A stretch of DNA of 64,000 nucleotides from Motacilla alba alba (Eukaryota; Chordata; Aves; Passeriformes; Motacillidae): NCBI RefSeq assembly GCF_015832195.1, contig NC_052017.1, positions 46,143,652 through 46,207,651 on the forward strand. Direction: 5' to 3'. The translations under genes were made by a program, and so were the position numbers. The notes below the pieces were generated by a model that worked only from the letters and a program-made list of their open reading frames with translations, made no database searches and was not told the DNA's origin. Below are positions 49,399-63,641 of this stretch, piece after piece (within the stretch, counting starts at the first letter, position 1; each line of letters starts with the position of its first letter).

Positions 49399-52300
49399 AG
49401 GGTTTTAAATTTCCATCCTAAATGGGGGATGTTAAAATAGCAAATCTGTCCTGAACATTTTCAGTTTTTAATGTTCAAGATTCTAGATCTTCTACAATAG
49501 GATCAAAACAAATTGCTAATCTAGACTGCTCCATTTTTCTACATGGTGTGCAATTAATGTGATTATTTTAGAGAATGAGAAAAGATTTTTCTCTTTTTTT
49601 CCCTCCTTCAAGAAAGTGCAATGCAATCTACCAGTGGTGAACTTGACCACAAGCATGACAGTTACCCAATTTAACAAGGGGATTTATATATTCTTCTTAT
49701 GTGTTAAGAGCACTCTTGCAAAATTGCTTGGCTTGCTTCATGATTACAGCTCTCTTACAATCTAAATTGCTGCTATGCTAACCCCATATTTTTAAAATAT
49801 ACCAAAGGCAAGATCATTTGTGTATTCCCAGAGTTTATCAACTGTCAAGAAGAAACTGTTCAGAGACTTTAGCTGCTAGTGTCTTGTGATATGAGGGATT
49901 ATGCCTCTTCCTCACCCAGGAGACCAAGAAGATGGTGCAGAAAGATACCAAGAGACTTCTTGGTCAGCAGGTCCAAGAAGTTCCCACAGGCCTGCAGTCC
50001 TCATATTAAGAGGCCAGTCAGCCACTCCAGGCATGGAGTACCTCTCCCTTTCTTTTCCTATTTGCTCGTTTCTTCCCTGAAACCTATTTTTTCCAGTTTG
50101 TTTCCCCAACAGCCTCATCAGCTAGAGCTAAACCGTTTTAGATTGGTTTCCTGTTAAAGTACAAATAGTCTTTGTCCATTGCTAGTTGAACCTCTCTTTC
50201 TATTAGGCAACTTCTCTAATATGAGACAAAAGCTTTTGGACCTCAAAACATGAGGAACAGCACCTCCACTGGAATGGGCTATTAGGTATATCCCCATCCC
50301 ACAGTCACAGCTGATGCTCCCCAGCAAGAGGGATACAAATCCTGAGAGAAGACAGAGCAAGGAAGTTGGCTGGGGAGAACTGGAAGGAGGGATGGTGTTG
50401 TGGTACCAAAATGCCACCCAACATTTTCAAAAGGATTTAACTATGGTCTTGATTAAAGGGGTTTGCAAGGGCGATCTCTGCCTCAAATATAAAGCAGAAT
50501 ACTCTTTGTTTTAGACTTATTCCAGACTCTGGATTCAGAAATTTTGTTAGAGAAAGAAAATGACAAGCCTTTTTTATAGCCAAAGGAAAATGCACACAAT
50601 CTTCAGACAGGTTTTCTGGCTTACATTTCACCCATGAAGAGGCATTTTCTTCATTGACTAAACCTGGTTTTAATCTTGGAGCAACATAACAAAACCCAAA
50701 TATGCTCTCTGGATGCTGAGCACTTCCATGCTCCAAACACAGCAGCCTTGTGGAACAGCAGCATGTGCAATGGCTTGAGTCAAACCAAGGAAATCCTCTA
50801 GACTTTCATTTGTTGATGACCTTAATAATGTCAACAGCATCTCTAGCTTTTCTAACCTGAAATAACTACTGTATGACACTAGTCTTTCATGGCATTCTCA
50901 TCTAGTGTTATTATTAATGCCCATTTCAAAAGAAGCCCTTGTCAAAAGAAGTTTGGGAGGTATTATTATCTTCCTTTTTATCAGAATGCTTCTGATGTTT
51001 GCACAACATATTATTGAGGATTGTTTTTTCTAAATTACCTGGTCCAGGACTGTTATTAAGACAGGATTTTTGTTTGATGAATGAACAAGACTTGAAGCTA
51101 AACACTTCTGTGTCTAAACAACCTGATGAATGAAACTAAAGAAAATTCAGCTGGAGTGAAATTCAAATATGCATCAGCTATCTCTCTAATCTAATAACTA
51201 TTTTAAGGCCTTCACAGATGGAAGTTTTCCTGGCTCAATCAATCTCTCTATCTATGATATATTTTAAAACCTTTTTATTTTTAAATTTTCATCCTGAATT
51301 CTGTACTGTAGTTTTGGTTTTTTGTCCAGTCCACAGCGGATCTAAAGAAGAGATTAGTCCTTTACTTTTTCACGTTAGTAATTTTGTATCCTCAAGGCTA
51401 TGTTCATCTTTTCCTGCAGTTGGCTTTTCCTGGATTTGACAACTTGATTCATTCAGTCCTTTTGCCTGACTATATCCTTTATGTCAACTTGTTTGTGTGT
51501 CTCCCTTGAAGCACTGTGCCCAGGACTGGGCATGGCCCAGTGGAAAGATTAGAGCAGAGGCACATGAGCCTGGTGTTGATCCCAAAGTGGTGCTGGCTGT
51601 TGCTCTTGTGGTAGGGCAATGCCATGATATTCTGGGGCACTTAGCACGTGTGCTGCATGTGAGGGTTGATGTTTGGAAGGCTGGTCCAAGCAAGTGTGAT
51701 CACACTCACTACACTGCAGTCCTGCGCTTCACCTTGTTGGACAGCATGTTGCTTTTTTCCCAGTACATGTTTCCAATTCATGAAGATAATTTTGAATTCC
51801 AATCCTACCCTCTGCAAAGGCCTTTATCACAGTGGGCATCCCATTATTAACCATGGAAGTTTTCATTCTGCAAGTTAACACAGTCTGAGAGAGGCTGCAG
51901 TGATTTAAGTTGCCTATTGTTATGGCTCCTTAATCCTCAGGAATGAGATCTTTTTCCTTTTTGTCAGAATGGAAGCTCCCACAAATAGATTAAAAGAAAT
52001 TTTGGCTTTATTTCTTTGTCTACGACCCTTCCAGACTTACTTCTATTTTCAGTGCTTGCATTTTTAAGTTATCTTTGCAGTCTGGTTTAATTTCTGGAGT
52101 CTAACATTGCTTAATTGTTAGGCATTGCTTTTAAATTGGCAGAGGGATTTAATCTGACCATGTGTACTGTGCTCTTATGCTTCTAACACAGCCTCTGATG
52201 CTCCAGAGCTATTTCTTCTGTGTGAATCATAAGGTTTGAGTGTCAGATCCTTCTTCTGTTCCTATCTATATCAGTATAATACAGAATATAATTCCTTTTA

Positions 52301-54225
52301 AGAAAACGCTCTTCTGATTCTATACCAAAGAAAATGGGAACAAGTTTAGTCCCTTAGTTTTCGTCATGTGAGAAATATGTTTTCTGAAATGGAAAAACCA
52401 AAACAAACCCTGAGGAGAAATCATTGATTTCAAGGACAAAAGTGATGAGAAATCTTATCTTTTATGATTTTATTGTCTTCCAAAAAAGACATTTCCTTCC
52501 AATTCCTGTACTAAGAAAATCATCCCCATAAAAATAGTTCCCACCATATCTCTGCCACACATTTTTAAGGAAATTTGTCTCCAAGAAATTCCAGAGATTT
52601 TCAGATACCCCAAAAAGATGGATTTTTTTTTTTTAAATCTAAAAGCTAAGTATCTAGCCCACACAGGTTGTGTCATCTAGGTCACTCTATATTCAGTGGA
52701 GACAATCCATCCCGAGGTAGGTGAGATGAGTGGTGACTCATCTCTGAGACACTGCTATTACCTAGACAATACTAAGACAATTTAGAATAGTTGTGTCTCT
52801 TTAGAACTTTAAAGTTAGGTGAGATGACATGAATGGTAGATTATGTTGGTGAAAATCATCATGTTGGGAAAAGTGAAATCCTCTCTACACAGCCTTCATT
52901 GTTTGCTCAAACTAATCACTGGGCTCAGGCACAGCGTGCAACATCAAATGGCCCCTCATCAGGTCTTGCTTTCCCTCCATGACCCTCTGATCCTCAAGGT
53001 AGTGGCTCCCTACCTGGAGCAAAGCTGAGGCTGGTTCCCAGGAGAGGCTGCTCAGAGGGGGCGATGGGAGGGACAAGGACAGACAATGACTGTTGGCCAG
53101 GAGTGAGGCAAAATGCTGAGAAGGGACTAACGTTAATTATAAAGCAGGAAGTTCCATGTCCCCGCTCCATTCCTTTCATTTCACCTTCCCTCCCCATGCT
53201 CACAGTGAGCTATTTTCTTTCCAAGCAGAAGGAGCTCTGGTTTCTGCTGATCATTGTGGCTTACAAATGCTTTTAATGAGTGTTCTCCCTGGCTTCTGCT
53301 CTACTATCAGCCCAGTCAGGTAGGTGGGGTCTTACTGACAGCATCCTTCCCCCAGCCTGCTCAGGACAGGTCCTTGAGGCCACATCTGTAGGGCCAGCAC
53401 CTGGCACCCTCCTCAGCTGCTAGCCCTCACCTGCCTCCTCCATCTTCCTCTGACTCCCACTTTGTGGGTTTGCTGTCTTGAATGGAAAGATCCCAAACGA
53501 CTGCATTGACAAAACCTAAAACAGTTGCTAGGATGTAAAGATTGGGTGTGCCCTCACCAAACAAGCAAACGTGGACACATACGGTATTGATCCTGCAGCC
53601 AGAGCATCCTGATGCTTTGAGAGCACGAGCAGCTTTCTTACCTTGTTTGTACACACGCCACTAGGGGACGTTTTGTCATCACGTTTCAGTCGCTACGCAA
53701 GTATACTTTTCTTAGTGGGTCATGCTTCCTTTTCAGTCTTGGTGCACATCTAGATCATGGAGTGGATGTCTGAATTTCATAGGGCTCGTAAATGACCCAG
53801 ACTCACTGAAGTTGGGGAAGAGAGAAGTACTTATTTCCTCCATTTCTCCAAAGAAGCCCATCTATCAACATTCCTTATGAAGTGAGGCAGCTGGTTATTT
53901 CACAGCTTGCTGGAGCAGCACAAGAAAGCTGAGAGCTGCCTCTCGTTTTAGCACTAAGTGCAGAATACAGACACTGCTAGTGGTTTTGTGAAGAGAGAAG
54001 TAATATACAGCTACTGCAAACCAAACTGGAATGAACATCACTAGCAGTGATGCATGTTAAGTATTTTCTGAAAAAAAAAAAACAAGAATGTCTTTTAGAC
54101 TAAATTGAAATAAATTGGCAAAACTCAAATATCACTCCTGTTTTCCATTCTCATCTCATTTGTCTGAGGATAAGTGACTGTCCATCCACCTATCAATATG
54201 CTTTTTTCCCTTCTTTCCATTTCAG

Positions 54226-54358
54226 ACAGAGCAGCTGGTGACTCTTTGGATTCTCTTTATTGTCACAATTGCTGGAAATGCCATCGTGCTCTTCTCTACC
54301 TGGAGGAGGAAGCGGAAATCTCGAATGACGTATTTTGTTACTCAGCTGGCAATCACAG
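54226..54358 (+). CDS. NPSR1: Neuropeptide S receptor, exon 2 (TM1, ICL1, start of TM2)
   Basis: This 133-bp exon (44 codons plus one base) continues in phase 0 from exon 1. It starts TEQLVTLWIL and continues with a hydrophobic helix containing the class A GPCR TM1 signature GNAIVLF (Asn 1.50). A strongly basic first intracellular loop follows (STWRRKRKSRMT), then the start of TM2 (YFVTQLAIT). The order and wording match vertebrate NPSR1 closely. The acceptor is a long pyrimidine tract ending TTTCAG. The exon ends ACAG|GTAGTG with one base of the next codon (phase 1), as expected if exon 3 begins by completing an Asp codon. The joined product of exons 1 and 2 in this window is 93 residues, about a quarter of the full receptor. 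The rest must lie downstream. Confidence 0.95.
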
Positions 54359-57300
54359 GTAGTGTATGGGAGGGGGAAAGGGCACCTGACCTGCACAGGA
54401 ATCACTATTAAAACAACAAATAAGAAAATGTGAGTTGAGTGGTGAAGAATTCAGTTGCCACCTAATGTCCAGTTGCAGTTTGCCATAAAGCAAATGGATG
54501 GCTACTTATCTTAGGGCTCAGTCTGGCTCTGATCTAAAAGGATGGTGCTAGACGTAGTAGTATGCAGCAGCTGCAACTCATTGATGTCCCTAAATCTTAT
54601 CTTCCAGTCTGAGTTTGCATCTGCATTTCCCAGAAGCTATGTCTCCAGCTGTTGTCATGGAACTGCTTAAATTAAACTAGTTTAAGATGAATCTCTTGTG
54701 TTTTTCTACTAAAACTACTCCATCAATTATGCTCCTGCAGTGAAGAGCGAAAATAACTTCATGTTGTCCGGTTTAATGAAGTAAGGGAAATATAACAATA
54801 TAAAGGTGGAGAGAAATGCATTTAGATTTATTTTTTTAATGGACGAAAGGATGCTGATCCAAGGACTTTGTAGTTTTTAAACAGAATGTGAAATGTACAG
54901 AAGTCTGGTTTGTAAAATGTCAGTCTCAGCAAGAAGGAAAGGAAATGAGCATAAGCAGCACATTGTTTCTCTGTGGTCTTGAATGGACTACATTTGTGGG
55001 GGTTTAAGTTTCCCAAGGGAAAATATGTGCTGTTTCTATAACAGTGTCCTGCTACTAATCCCTGCTTACAAGACATCTGTGTTGTACTGTGTGTGTATTT
55101 AGGATATATTTATATGCTTCTATTGCTTTTTTTGTTGTTGTTGTTTGTTTCCCCTAAGCTATGGTAGGAATTTTAGCACTTTTTCAGTAATGAACCATTT
55201 AATATATGATTTTCCAACAATACTGCTTCCTCCTTTGTTGTCTGTTGTACCTGTGTTTAAACTGGAAAAACAAAGCACTATGCTGCCCAATTTTCAACAT
55301 GCATTTTTGTAAATAATGAACTCCATGGTCTCAGCCATGTCTGCTCAGGAGCATGTTCATTTTGAAGAAGTACTCTTAGCTGAAACGGACCAGGGTGTGC
55401 AAACTGATGCAAAGAGGCAGGTGTGTAACAGGTGATGGAAGAATCCTTGCAAGGTGAGGAGGTGAAGGTTTGCAGTGACTCCTTTCCTGAAGTTGACAGT
55501 TGGTTTTCCTGTTTGCCTGAGTCGTCTGTAATAAATGGTTTTACTTCTTATCTCAGTCATGACTTTTATGCCACTTCCTTCAAGAGCCAGCAGTATTTTC
55601 CATCAGGTAAGGCGGGTCAACACAGCCTCACCCCACAGCTTGGAAGCATCAATCACAGATCAAACATTACAGTGTTCAAACAGTAGTTTCAAAATAGTCA
55701 CAGCTCAAAGAGTTCCCGATCCCAGATGAATAGAATGTATTCAGGCAGCCAAGCAGAAGTACAGGCAAAGAAAGAAGAGCAGAGGAAGCCCCAGATGGAC
55801 ATCATCCATTTCATACTTATTGTCAGGTTTACTGGAAGGAGTCTACTGCTGTTGCTGTGCTGGAAAAGTGTCTGAGTGGGAATTTTTCCATTTTGAACCC
55901 ATAGGAGAGAGGACTTTTTGTATTAGAATGGAGGTCCATGAAGAACTATTTACTAGGGGTTTAAGTACTGTCAGCATGAAGGGAGACGAAGGCATTGCAA
56001 GTGCAGTTTTGAGGGAGCTGAAAGAATCAGTGACAGTGGCAAAGACAACAAGGCAAATATACCATTAGATGTGGGCAGCAAATACTGCTATACAGCTGAT
56101 GCTATAATTTGACTGAGATTTGTGTGTTCCACTTGCCGATTCTTCTGACTTCCCCTTCCCTAAAATTATCCTTGACTTTTAAAATTGGCTGAGTTCAACA
56201 GTCTGTTCCATTTCATATTACAAAAATTCACATAGAAAACTCACTTGACATTCACATCTGCAACGTTAAAAGAAGTAACTTCAGCTCAAACAGCAAGGCT
56301 CCTTTCAAGCAATGTTGATTTCTTTTTATGATGCAGGAGTCAGAACTCTAATTTATCTTCTCGCACCAAGACTGCTTGTCAGTATTTTGGCACAAAGAAA
56401 TGACTTAATTCCTGAAATGGAGCCATTTCACTTTCTTATCTTTAAAAATATTATTAAGAACAAAGCAAGCTGGCAACAGCCATCATCCTTTCACAACAAG
56501 TTATGAGGTAGATGCAGAACATTATGAAAACACTGACGTGTCACATTGCTTTGACATGCCAAGCATATTTAAATCCTACCAACTAAGGCCTAATCTCCTG
56601 GCAAACAGTTTCTGCTTAGTCAATATTGCTACTTCCATCTATTTTGAGGTCCTTAAAATATTTATTATTTCTGCCCAGGAGCAGAAAGAAGAATAATGGA
56701 TATAGCTTTATCAATGCAGGCATTTCAAAGCCATTTAAAAACTTTTTGTCTATTGATCTGTGGCTCAGTAGTTGAGTGGTACCCTCAATTCTCACATTTT
56801 CCCACTGATGTAGTACCAAAATGAAATTAAAATTCAGCCTTTGTGTTAGAATAAACAAGGTATTCAAAGCAAAATTGTGCATAATACATGAATAGGAAGT
56901 GAGCGCTGTTGTTCTTCTTGACTGGTTGCCAAGCCAGATGCAGATGAGAAGTAACTAACTGATTGAGGCTTCTTTCAACACTGGCAGAATTCAGTGGTTC
57001 AGCCCACAGATCTAGAGAATATTCTTACTGATCCTTTACTACATCATAATTCAACATGGTGCTCAAGGTTGCAGGGATCTGTAGGAATGTGAGTAATCCC
57101 TTCAACTTCAGAATGCTTAAGGATGTTGCTGAAGCTTGGATTCACAATATTTCACATTAAATATACACTTATACAATGCTTGTGTCAGTACCACATTTAA
57201 GTCTATGTCTAACTCTCAGTTCATGCATAAATCTCTTTAAAATTATCTGGGAATTAAGCACTAGGAAATCAGCTAAGAGTTAACAGCTGAGCTGAACAAT

Positions 57301-60300
57301 AGTACTAATCACTCAGCATCAGCTAATTTAACGAAGAGAAATATTGCCATATTTGCCTCGTGTTCAGTTTTCAGTTTGCCTTTGGGCATATTCCTCTTCT
57401 GTAAAAATGTTGTTCTTAGAAACAAGTTTGTCTGTGCAGACTGAAACTAAAGCTAGGTTTCCTACAGATTTCTATCTCCAAGGTAATTTAGTTTCTCAGA
57501 AAGAGCAAGCTCTGAAGATTACCCTGTGAGGAGGGTATTTCTAAGCACTTTTCCCCAAACACTTTTCTTCTGAGCTTAGCACAAGTTATGCTCATGGCAT
57601 AGCTATCTCTCCTGGCAGGAAATCTCTCACATCTTTCCCTACCCAATGCCATTTCACATAACTTCAGTGTCTTAGTGTATTTAAGATGTTTGCCTCTGAC
57701 TGAAATCACCAAGTGGTTCAAGATCAAAGAGTGGGATGAGTTCACAGGTGCTGTATAAAAGCTGGAAGTATTGAAGTGAAATATTGTTGTTTTCAGAAAA
57801 GATGGTTTGTCCACATATTTTTATCTGTATAGGTCAGTTTACCCAGCTCTACCAAATGGAGGCCTTCTTAAGTTTACTCTCAAAATGTAAAAGCAGTGGA
57901 CATGAGGCATATATCAACTTATCTGAGTAGTAATGGATAAGAAATGTAATTTATGGACCAAAGAGTTAGTACTTTGTAACAGTAAGAACTGCTATTATTT
58001 GACCAATTCCAAAACCAATCAAGCAATACATTAAAAAAGTCTAAATTTGAATGAAAAGAAATGAATTGAAGAGAATGAATGAAAAGAAAGAATCTTGCTT
58101 CTCATTATTTTCCATTCAACTTTAACTACTACTGACAGAGGAATGTATTTAAGTTCCTTTTATTGACAAGAAGTAGGTAGTTTATTTAGATCTTTTTCTC
58201 CAACATTACCATCTGGAAGTGTGGAACTTGAAATGCCATGACCTTTAGCTCAGTGTGCTTCTATTCCACCATTTAGCAGAAGTCAGTAATTTAGGAACAG
58301 TGTTACATTTTGTCCATTGTTAGGGGTAGAAATACATGTAGGCACTTCACTGCATGCCAAATTTTAAGCTATAGTCTGACAGCCTTGTTTGCAAATATGT
58401 GCTCACATATGTATTGGTGTGACTGTAATGAAGAGAGAAATCAGAAAGAACATCATCTAATTTCTATGGTAGCTTACATATAAACAGGAGAACAAAAGAT
58501 TTTCTGCAAACATAGGTGGCTGTACAGTCCATATTGTGGTATAAATACCAAATCCTAAGGGATGACTTGAGAATGACATTAAAAAGACAAGGAGGTAATT
58601 TAAGAAGTGATATAAAGATATTTGTATCATCACCTTTCTCAGTTGCTCCCAGAAAGTTGAAAGCCTTGGTCCTCACCAGCTGCACTTATTTTGTTCAGTG
58701 TTTGGTAAAAAGCCAATACACGGAGAACCTGCTACGAGAGGGCTACACAAGTGTATCGGTGGAAATGGACCCTGCTAAAGCAAAGAGTGCTGCTTTATTT
58801 CTGTGTTGCTTCTGCCCAGAGAGAGCATGACTGTGAGACTAAAACTAGCTGGGCTCAATCACTGACTTCTAGGGGGACTTTGGATTAGATGACTGAAGGC
58901 AGAGACTACCAACTAATTTTCCAGTTAAATGCACTAAATGAATGCCTCTAACTGTGCAGCTACAAGAGCTAAACATGAACAAATTTTGTCCTTATTTTCT
59001 TCTTCTTTTTTTTCCCTACACCAAAACCAGTAGGGTACTGGGTACTGACTGCTTTAATGCAGTGTGCCTGTCCTTCAATAATGTTCTTCATTGTTCTATG
59101 TGACTTGAAGGAATGAAGATGACTTGTTACTCCATGATCTGTAGAAAAGCTTGATATAATAACACCATTACCAAAATTAACATGTAGAAGATTATTAACA
59201 GATAATGGTCTCTGTTCCAGCTTTTAATCAGGAAAATGATACTTGGGATATTTCTGCACTTTAGAGAAATCATACATACAAATTCATCAGTTTTACAAGT
59301 ACCTTAGACATCACAGTGATTATGAGCAATGGAAGTTAATTGCAGAGAGCCAATTAGCAGCTAAATCAGCGAGCCACCTTAATGGAGGTGGACTGTTGGC
59401 AGTCAAAAAATCCATAGAGTTCCCAGTTATACTGGAAAACTCGCCTGTCTTGCCAGCTGGGTCTTGGCTGGAACTTGCCAATATGATTTAAATGATTGTC
59501 TCCCAAAGACACAGAAACTTAATGCACAAACCTGATCTAATTCCCAGAAATCTGTCTTCCTCCTCTTTCCACACTAATTGTCTGCTATTTGTAGGAAAAA
59601 ATATGAAGGCTGAAGAAAGGTGAGAGATTTCATCATCCTACCTAAGGAAAAGAAAACTTAGAGGAAGTTAAAATCATACTGCAGAATTCATTGCTAAAAT
59701 TGAGAGAAGAACTTGTACATTTCTTATATTCAATATGTCCTAAAACCTCTTGAAAGTGTAATTAATGTAAGGAAACTGTCTCTGCTAATGGATCATCTGT
59801 GTTCTGCACTGCATGCTCCCATCACTGCTGAAAAAGGTTTGTCAAGATTGAGAAGAAAGAGTGTAATTTGTTAATATTCCCTCAGGCACAGACACTGGAA
59901 TTTTACAGAATACCCAATGGCATCCAAATTGCCCAGTTTTGCAAGCAACTTGATTCCCAAACACCTATCTGAAAGTCTAAGAACTCTGCAACTCACCTGA
60001 CTGCACAGACAGCTTGATAAATAGGGAAAGAAATAGATTACATCCGCCTTTCCTCTCTAGGCTATGGAAACAATAGCATTTAGTACAACTTTCATTTTGC
60101 ATTTACAGAATAAATGCACTTCAATTTACCAAGAGCAAAAATGGTCTCTGGGAGTAAACACAGCAATATTAGTATTGCTTATTCAATGCATCCCAGGAAA
60201 CTATGTGAATAAAAAAATTGTTGCATGGCTGCATTAGCTGCCTGGAAAAGCAGCAATCATTTTTCCATGCTGATTCTGCCAAGAAGACAAATTCAGTAAG

Positions 60301-61685
60301 AGGAAAGCAACATGGGACTTTAAGTGAGGTATGTATTAGAGTGCCCCCACAAACTGAAACATAATGCAGGATAAGATAAATGTGATCACAGCCTGCAATA
60401 CCCTGTGGCAGCATGAGGCAAAACAGATTTGCTACCCATTGCCATTCCTTGTGATTTAATAACATCTAGGAGAGACTCGAATTCTCCTTTGAACTTTTAC
60501 TCAGATTTGAAGATGAATCATAGTTCCCTAGTTTGTAATATGCAACTTGGACACTGGTGCTGTACAATTCCAGCTTGATATTATGAATCATCTTTTACTA
60601 TACTCTAATATTTCTTACGTAAAGAGCCATGAGTATTTTGCATGTCTGTATGTATTCATTTATCTCTGCACAAATGGTTAGTCAAAACATAGTTTCTATT
60701 TTCCCAATGAAAACATCCAATATATGCATCCCTCTTAAAATGCATTTTCTTCCAAACCAGTCCTGAAGTAGATGCGGTAAAAAGTGGAATATCCTCAGAA
60801 GGCAGGAAAGGAAACCAGAAGTGAACTGCAGCATCAAAACTGAGAGACAGAAAGAAGCTTTACGTGAAGGAGATATGTTCTCTTTAGGGGTATCAGGGCT
60901 TCTGTTTCACAATATTTGGTCAGCCAGCCAAAGGAAAATGCTCACAGAAAACAAAGTAGATTTTATGTTTTAGAGGTGAAATCATGAAGCAAGAGGTCTG
61001 ACATAGAAAACTTGGTATCCTGAAAATACTTTGTTCTGGCCCAGTGTGGTAGTGTGGGTACACTGAATTTGGGACTAGTGCTCAAACAATCCATGGAGTT
61101 ACGCTACTTCCCTGTGAGGTCTAAAGCAAAAGAAACTTCTTCTGGTGCAATATTTACCTCTTTGAAAAGGTAAAGTTATGACACCACAAGACTGGGACTA
61201 TAAGAAAAAAAGGTAGCCTTGGAGACTTGGCAGTAATCCTGGGGTTTAAGGCAGTTGGATCACCTTTGCCTTTATTGTACGTGCCCAAAAGGATTGGAGT
61301 CAAGCAAGTATATGAGGAAAGACAAAGAAACAGCAAGGGATCAAATCTCAATGCAGAGAGTTTTAGGCCAGAATGAGATACTCCAAAAACCTGGCTGGAA
61401 GCTATTGTAGAGATGGGACATTTGGAGAATGCAGAAATGAGCTGTAGATTTGCTGACAACAACTTCTGCTTTAGAATTCAATTCCAAACCAAATTCTAAG
61501 TGTTTTTAACCAGCCCACAGAGGGAAACCTGTTATGCTATATTTTTCTTAATGCTTATGTAGTTTTAGATAATTAAATATTTTCTCAGGGCATCATTGGA
61601 AAGTCCAGGGATGGACACAGTATTTGTGTTTGCTAAGACTCTATCCACTGGGGCTCACTGCAGTAGGAAACAGCAGCACTAGCAC

Positions 61686-61718
61686 CAAAAAAAAAAAAAA
61701 ACCAAAAAAAAACCAAAA
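61686..61718. repeat. A-rich tract
   Basis: A runs interrupted by CC (AAAACCAAAA pattern). Low-complexity sequence. Confidence 0.85.
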
Positions 61719-63112
61719 ACGAATACGCAGTACCCATAGGAGTAGAATGCAGTGTCCCTCCCATTAGTGGCAATATACAGGTAATTTGCTACTGAAAGCA
61801 AGCATGATCATCCCCTTAAAAACCTTGTAATGACTTTTATTTATATAGCCTACTTTAATCTTACAAATGCAGGAACAAGATGTCGATGATTCATGATTTG
61901 TAATTAATGCAATCACAACCCAGTTGGCAGACATCCTTAAACCAGTGGTTTTCTGTCTATTTTCTGTGAACAGTGGTCTTCAGATCCATTTCAGGCAGCA
62001 AAAATTACTCTGCAGCTTAAACCCAAGTACAGAGCTGACGTTCACACAGGCAATGAGAACTGATGGAAAAGGTATTTTCTCTCTTCAAAGTACAGTACCT
62101 AAATGCTGCACTAAATTGTTCTGGAAGGGGACAGTTTGTGTGTTCATCATACATAGAAACTCAGTGTGGAATTTTCAGAGTGCCTAGGGATAGAAACTGT
62201 ATCTTCCTCTGCAAATGTACAACAGCAAACACAGTCTCTCTGCTTGTCAGTAGTTCCAGTACCATGGTTAGTGTGGGATATGGTCATGTGGGGTTTTTTT
62301 CACATTCCAGTGGACCACTGGGACCTGAGAATTTAGCAACAAAGATGATATGCCCTCATTTCATCTGCATCTCAATCACTTTAACACTCTGAAGCCAGAC
62401 ATATCCTTTTTTTAATTTGTTTTTTTTTTTTTTTAGTTATTAAGTATTTTCAATAGATAAGTTGATTCTTGCACAAAGATATTGAGTATTTCCTTATATA
62501 GCTTTTAGGGACTTAATAAGCTTTGGTTCATAAATTCTCTTGCTTTTAAAGCAGGGGAAAACCTAATTACAACAGGCCTATAAATATGCAATACAGTGTC
62601 CAATGATTATTCCTTTGCAGTGTGTGTATGTTTAAAATCAGAAGCAGGCACCAGACTTCTGTTCCTAAGTCATCTGGGAGTGTTTTTGAAACCATCCCTG
62701 AGGTCTGGGCCCCTGTACATCCCCAGAAAGGAAATAAGCAATATCAATGTAACATCTCAGTGACAGTCCTATCTCCCCAAATTCACCCTGGATCATGCAA
62801 TTTTAAACTAAGATGGAATCAGTTGTTCTGTCTGCTTTTCCTGGCTAATAAGTCATTTCTGGAAGGATTAAAAGTGATGAATGGACCTTATATGCCCTAT
62901 CTTTATCAAAGGCATTGTTTTGTCATTTCAACAGACACACACAGCCTAAACTTGATTCCACTTACCCACCTACAGATTTCTGCATAGAAGGTCCATATTT
63001 ACCATTTCTATTCTTTCAAAAGAAGCTGTCATTCCTTCAGATCTTTGCGTACAAATGTTTTTCTGACTAGACATCTGTGTGACTAAAATGAAATCATTTC
63101 CTTTCAGCTGTT

Positions 63113-63166
63113 CTTTTTTTTTTTTGGTTTGTTTGGTTTTTTTTTGTTTTTTTTTTTTGTTTTTTC
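63113..63166. repeat. T-rich tract
   Basis: Long T runs broken by GGTTTGTTTGG and single G. Low-complexity sequence. Confidence 0.9.
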
Positions 63167-63641
63167 CCCGTTGGTTTTTACTCCCCACTTTTACCTCCAA
63201 TAAAATTTCTCTAACCCTGTGCTGATACTTGCACTGTGCAGCAAAGTTACTGCACTGTTACAGCTCTGCTGATACCAGTAGGGCTGCGTGGAGATTATAA
63301 AGGTTTGTATGGGCAACTAAAGCACTTTGAGGGCTGTAAGACAAAAATGCAGTTTGGTCTGGGCTCATATGCTAGAGCAGCCATGTGGTATTTGAAAGAA
63401 ACAGCAAAAAGAACAACAAAATTCCAATCTTGGTAACTTTTCTAGTCAGCCAAGTGAAATGCAGATTAGGCAAGTATCTTCAGATACCTTTGTTGTCTTA
63501 CAGCTGGGTGGTTGACTACATAGGTGACAATTTTCATTTCAGGTCTTCGACCAAAGCAATTTTAAGCTGTGACCTGCTCCACCTGAGGAAGGTACTGTTA
63601 TTTGGAACATTGCACCTTTTGCTTTATACAACATCATTAAT

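Larger units (their letters stand above)
40877..54225 (+). other. NPSR1: NPSR1 intron 1 (13,349 bp)
   Basis: The intron is bounded by GT at 40877-40878 and AG at 54224-54225, the latter preceded by a strong pyrimidine tract (CTTTTTTCCCTTCTTTCCATTTCAG). It contains a TTTG repeat (41336-41357), a solo LTR (44437-45321) with an internal GA repeat, a direct/inverted duplication (46801-46850), a CR1 fragment (48700-49035) and a T/G-rich tract (49299-49398). I see no coding exon inside; frames of 60-135 codons show no domain. Confidence 0.85.

Noticed and set aside
51484..51850. Overlapping open frames on both strands in intron 1
   Set aside because: Composition is unremarkable, with no domain, splice-site pair or similarity I can name. 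They are probably chance frames.
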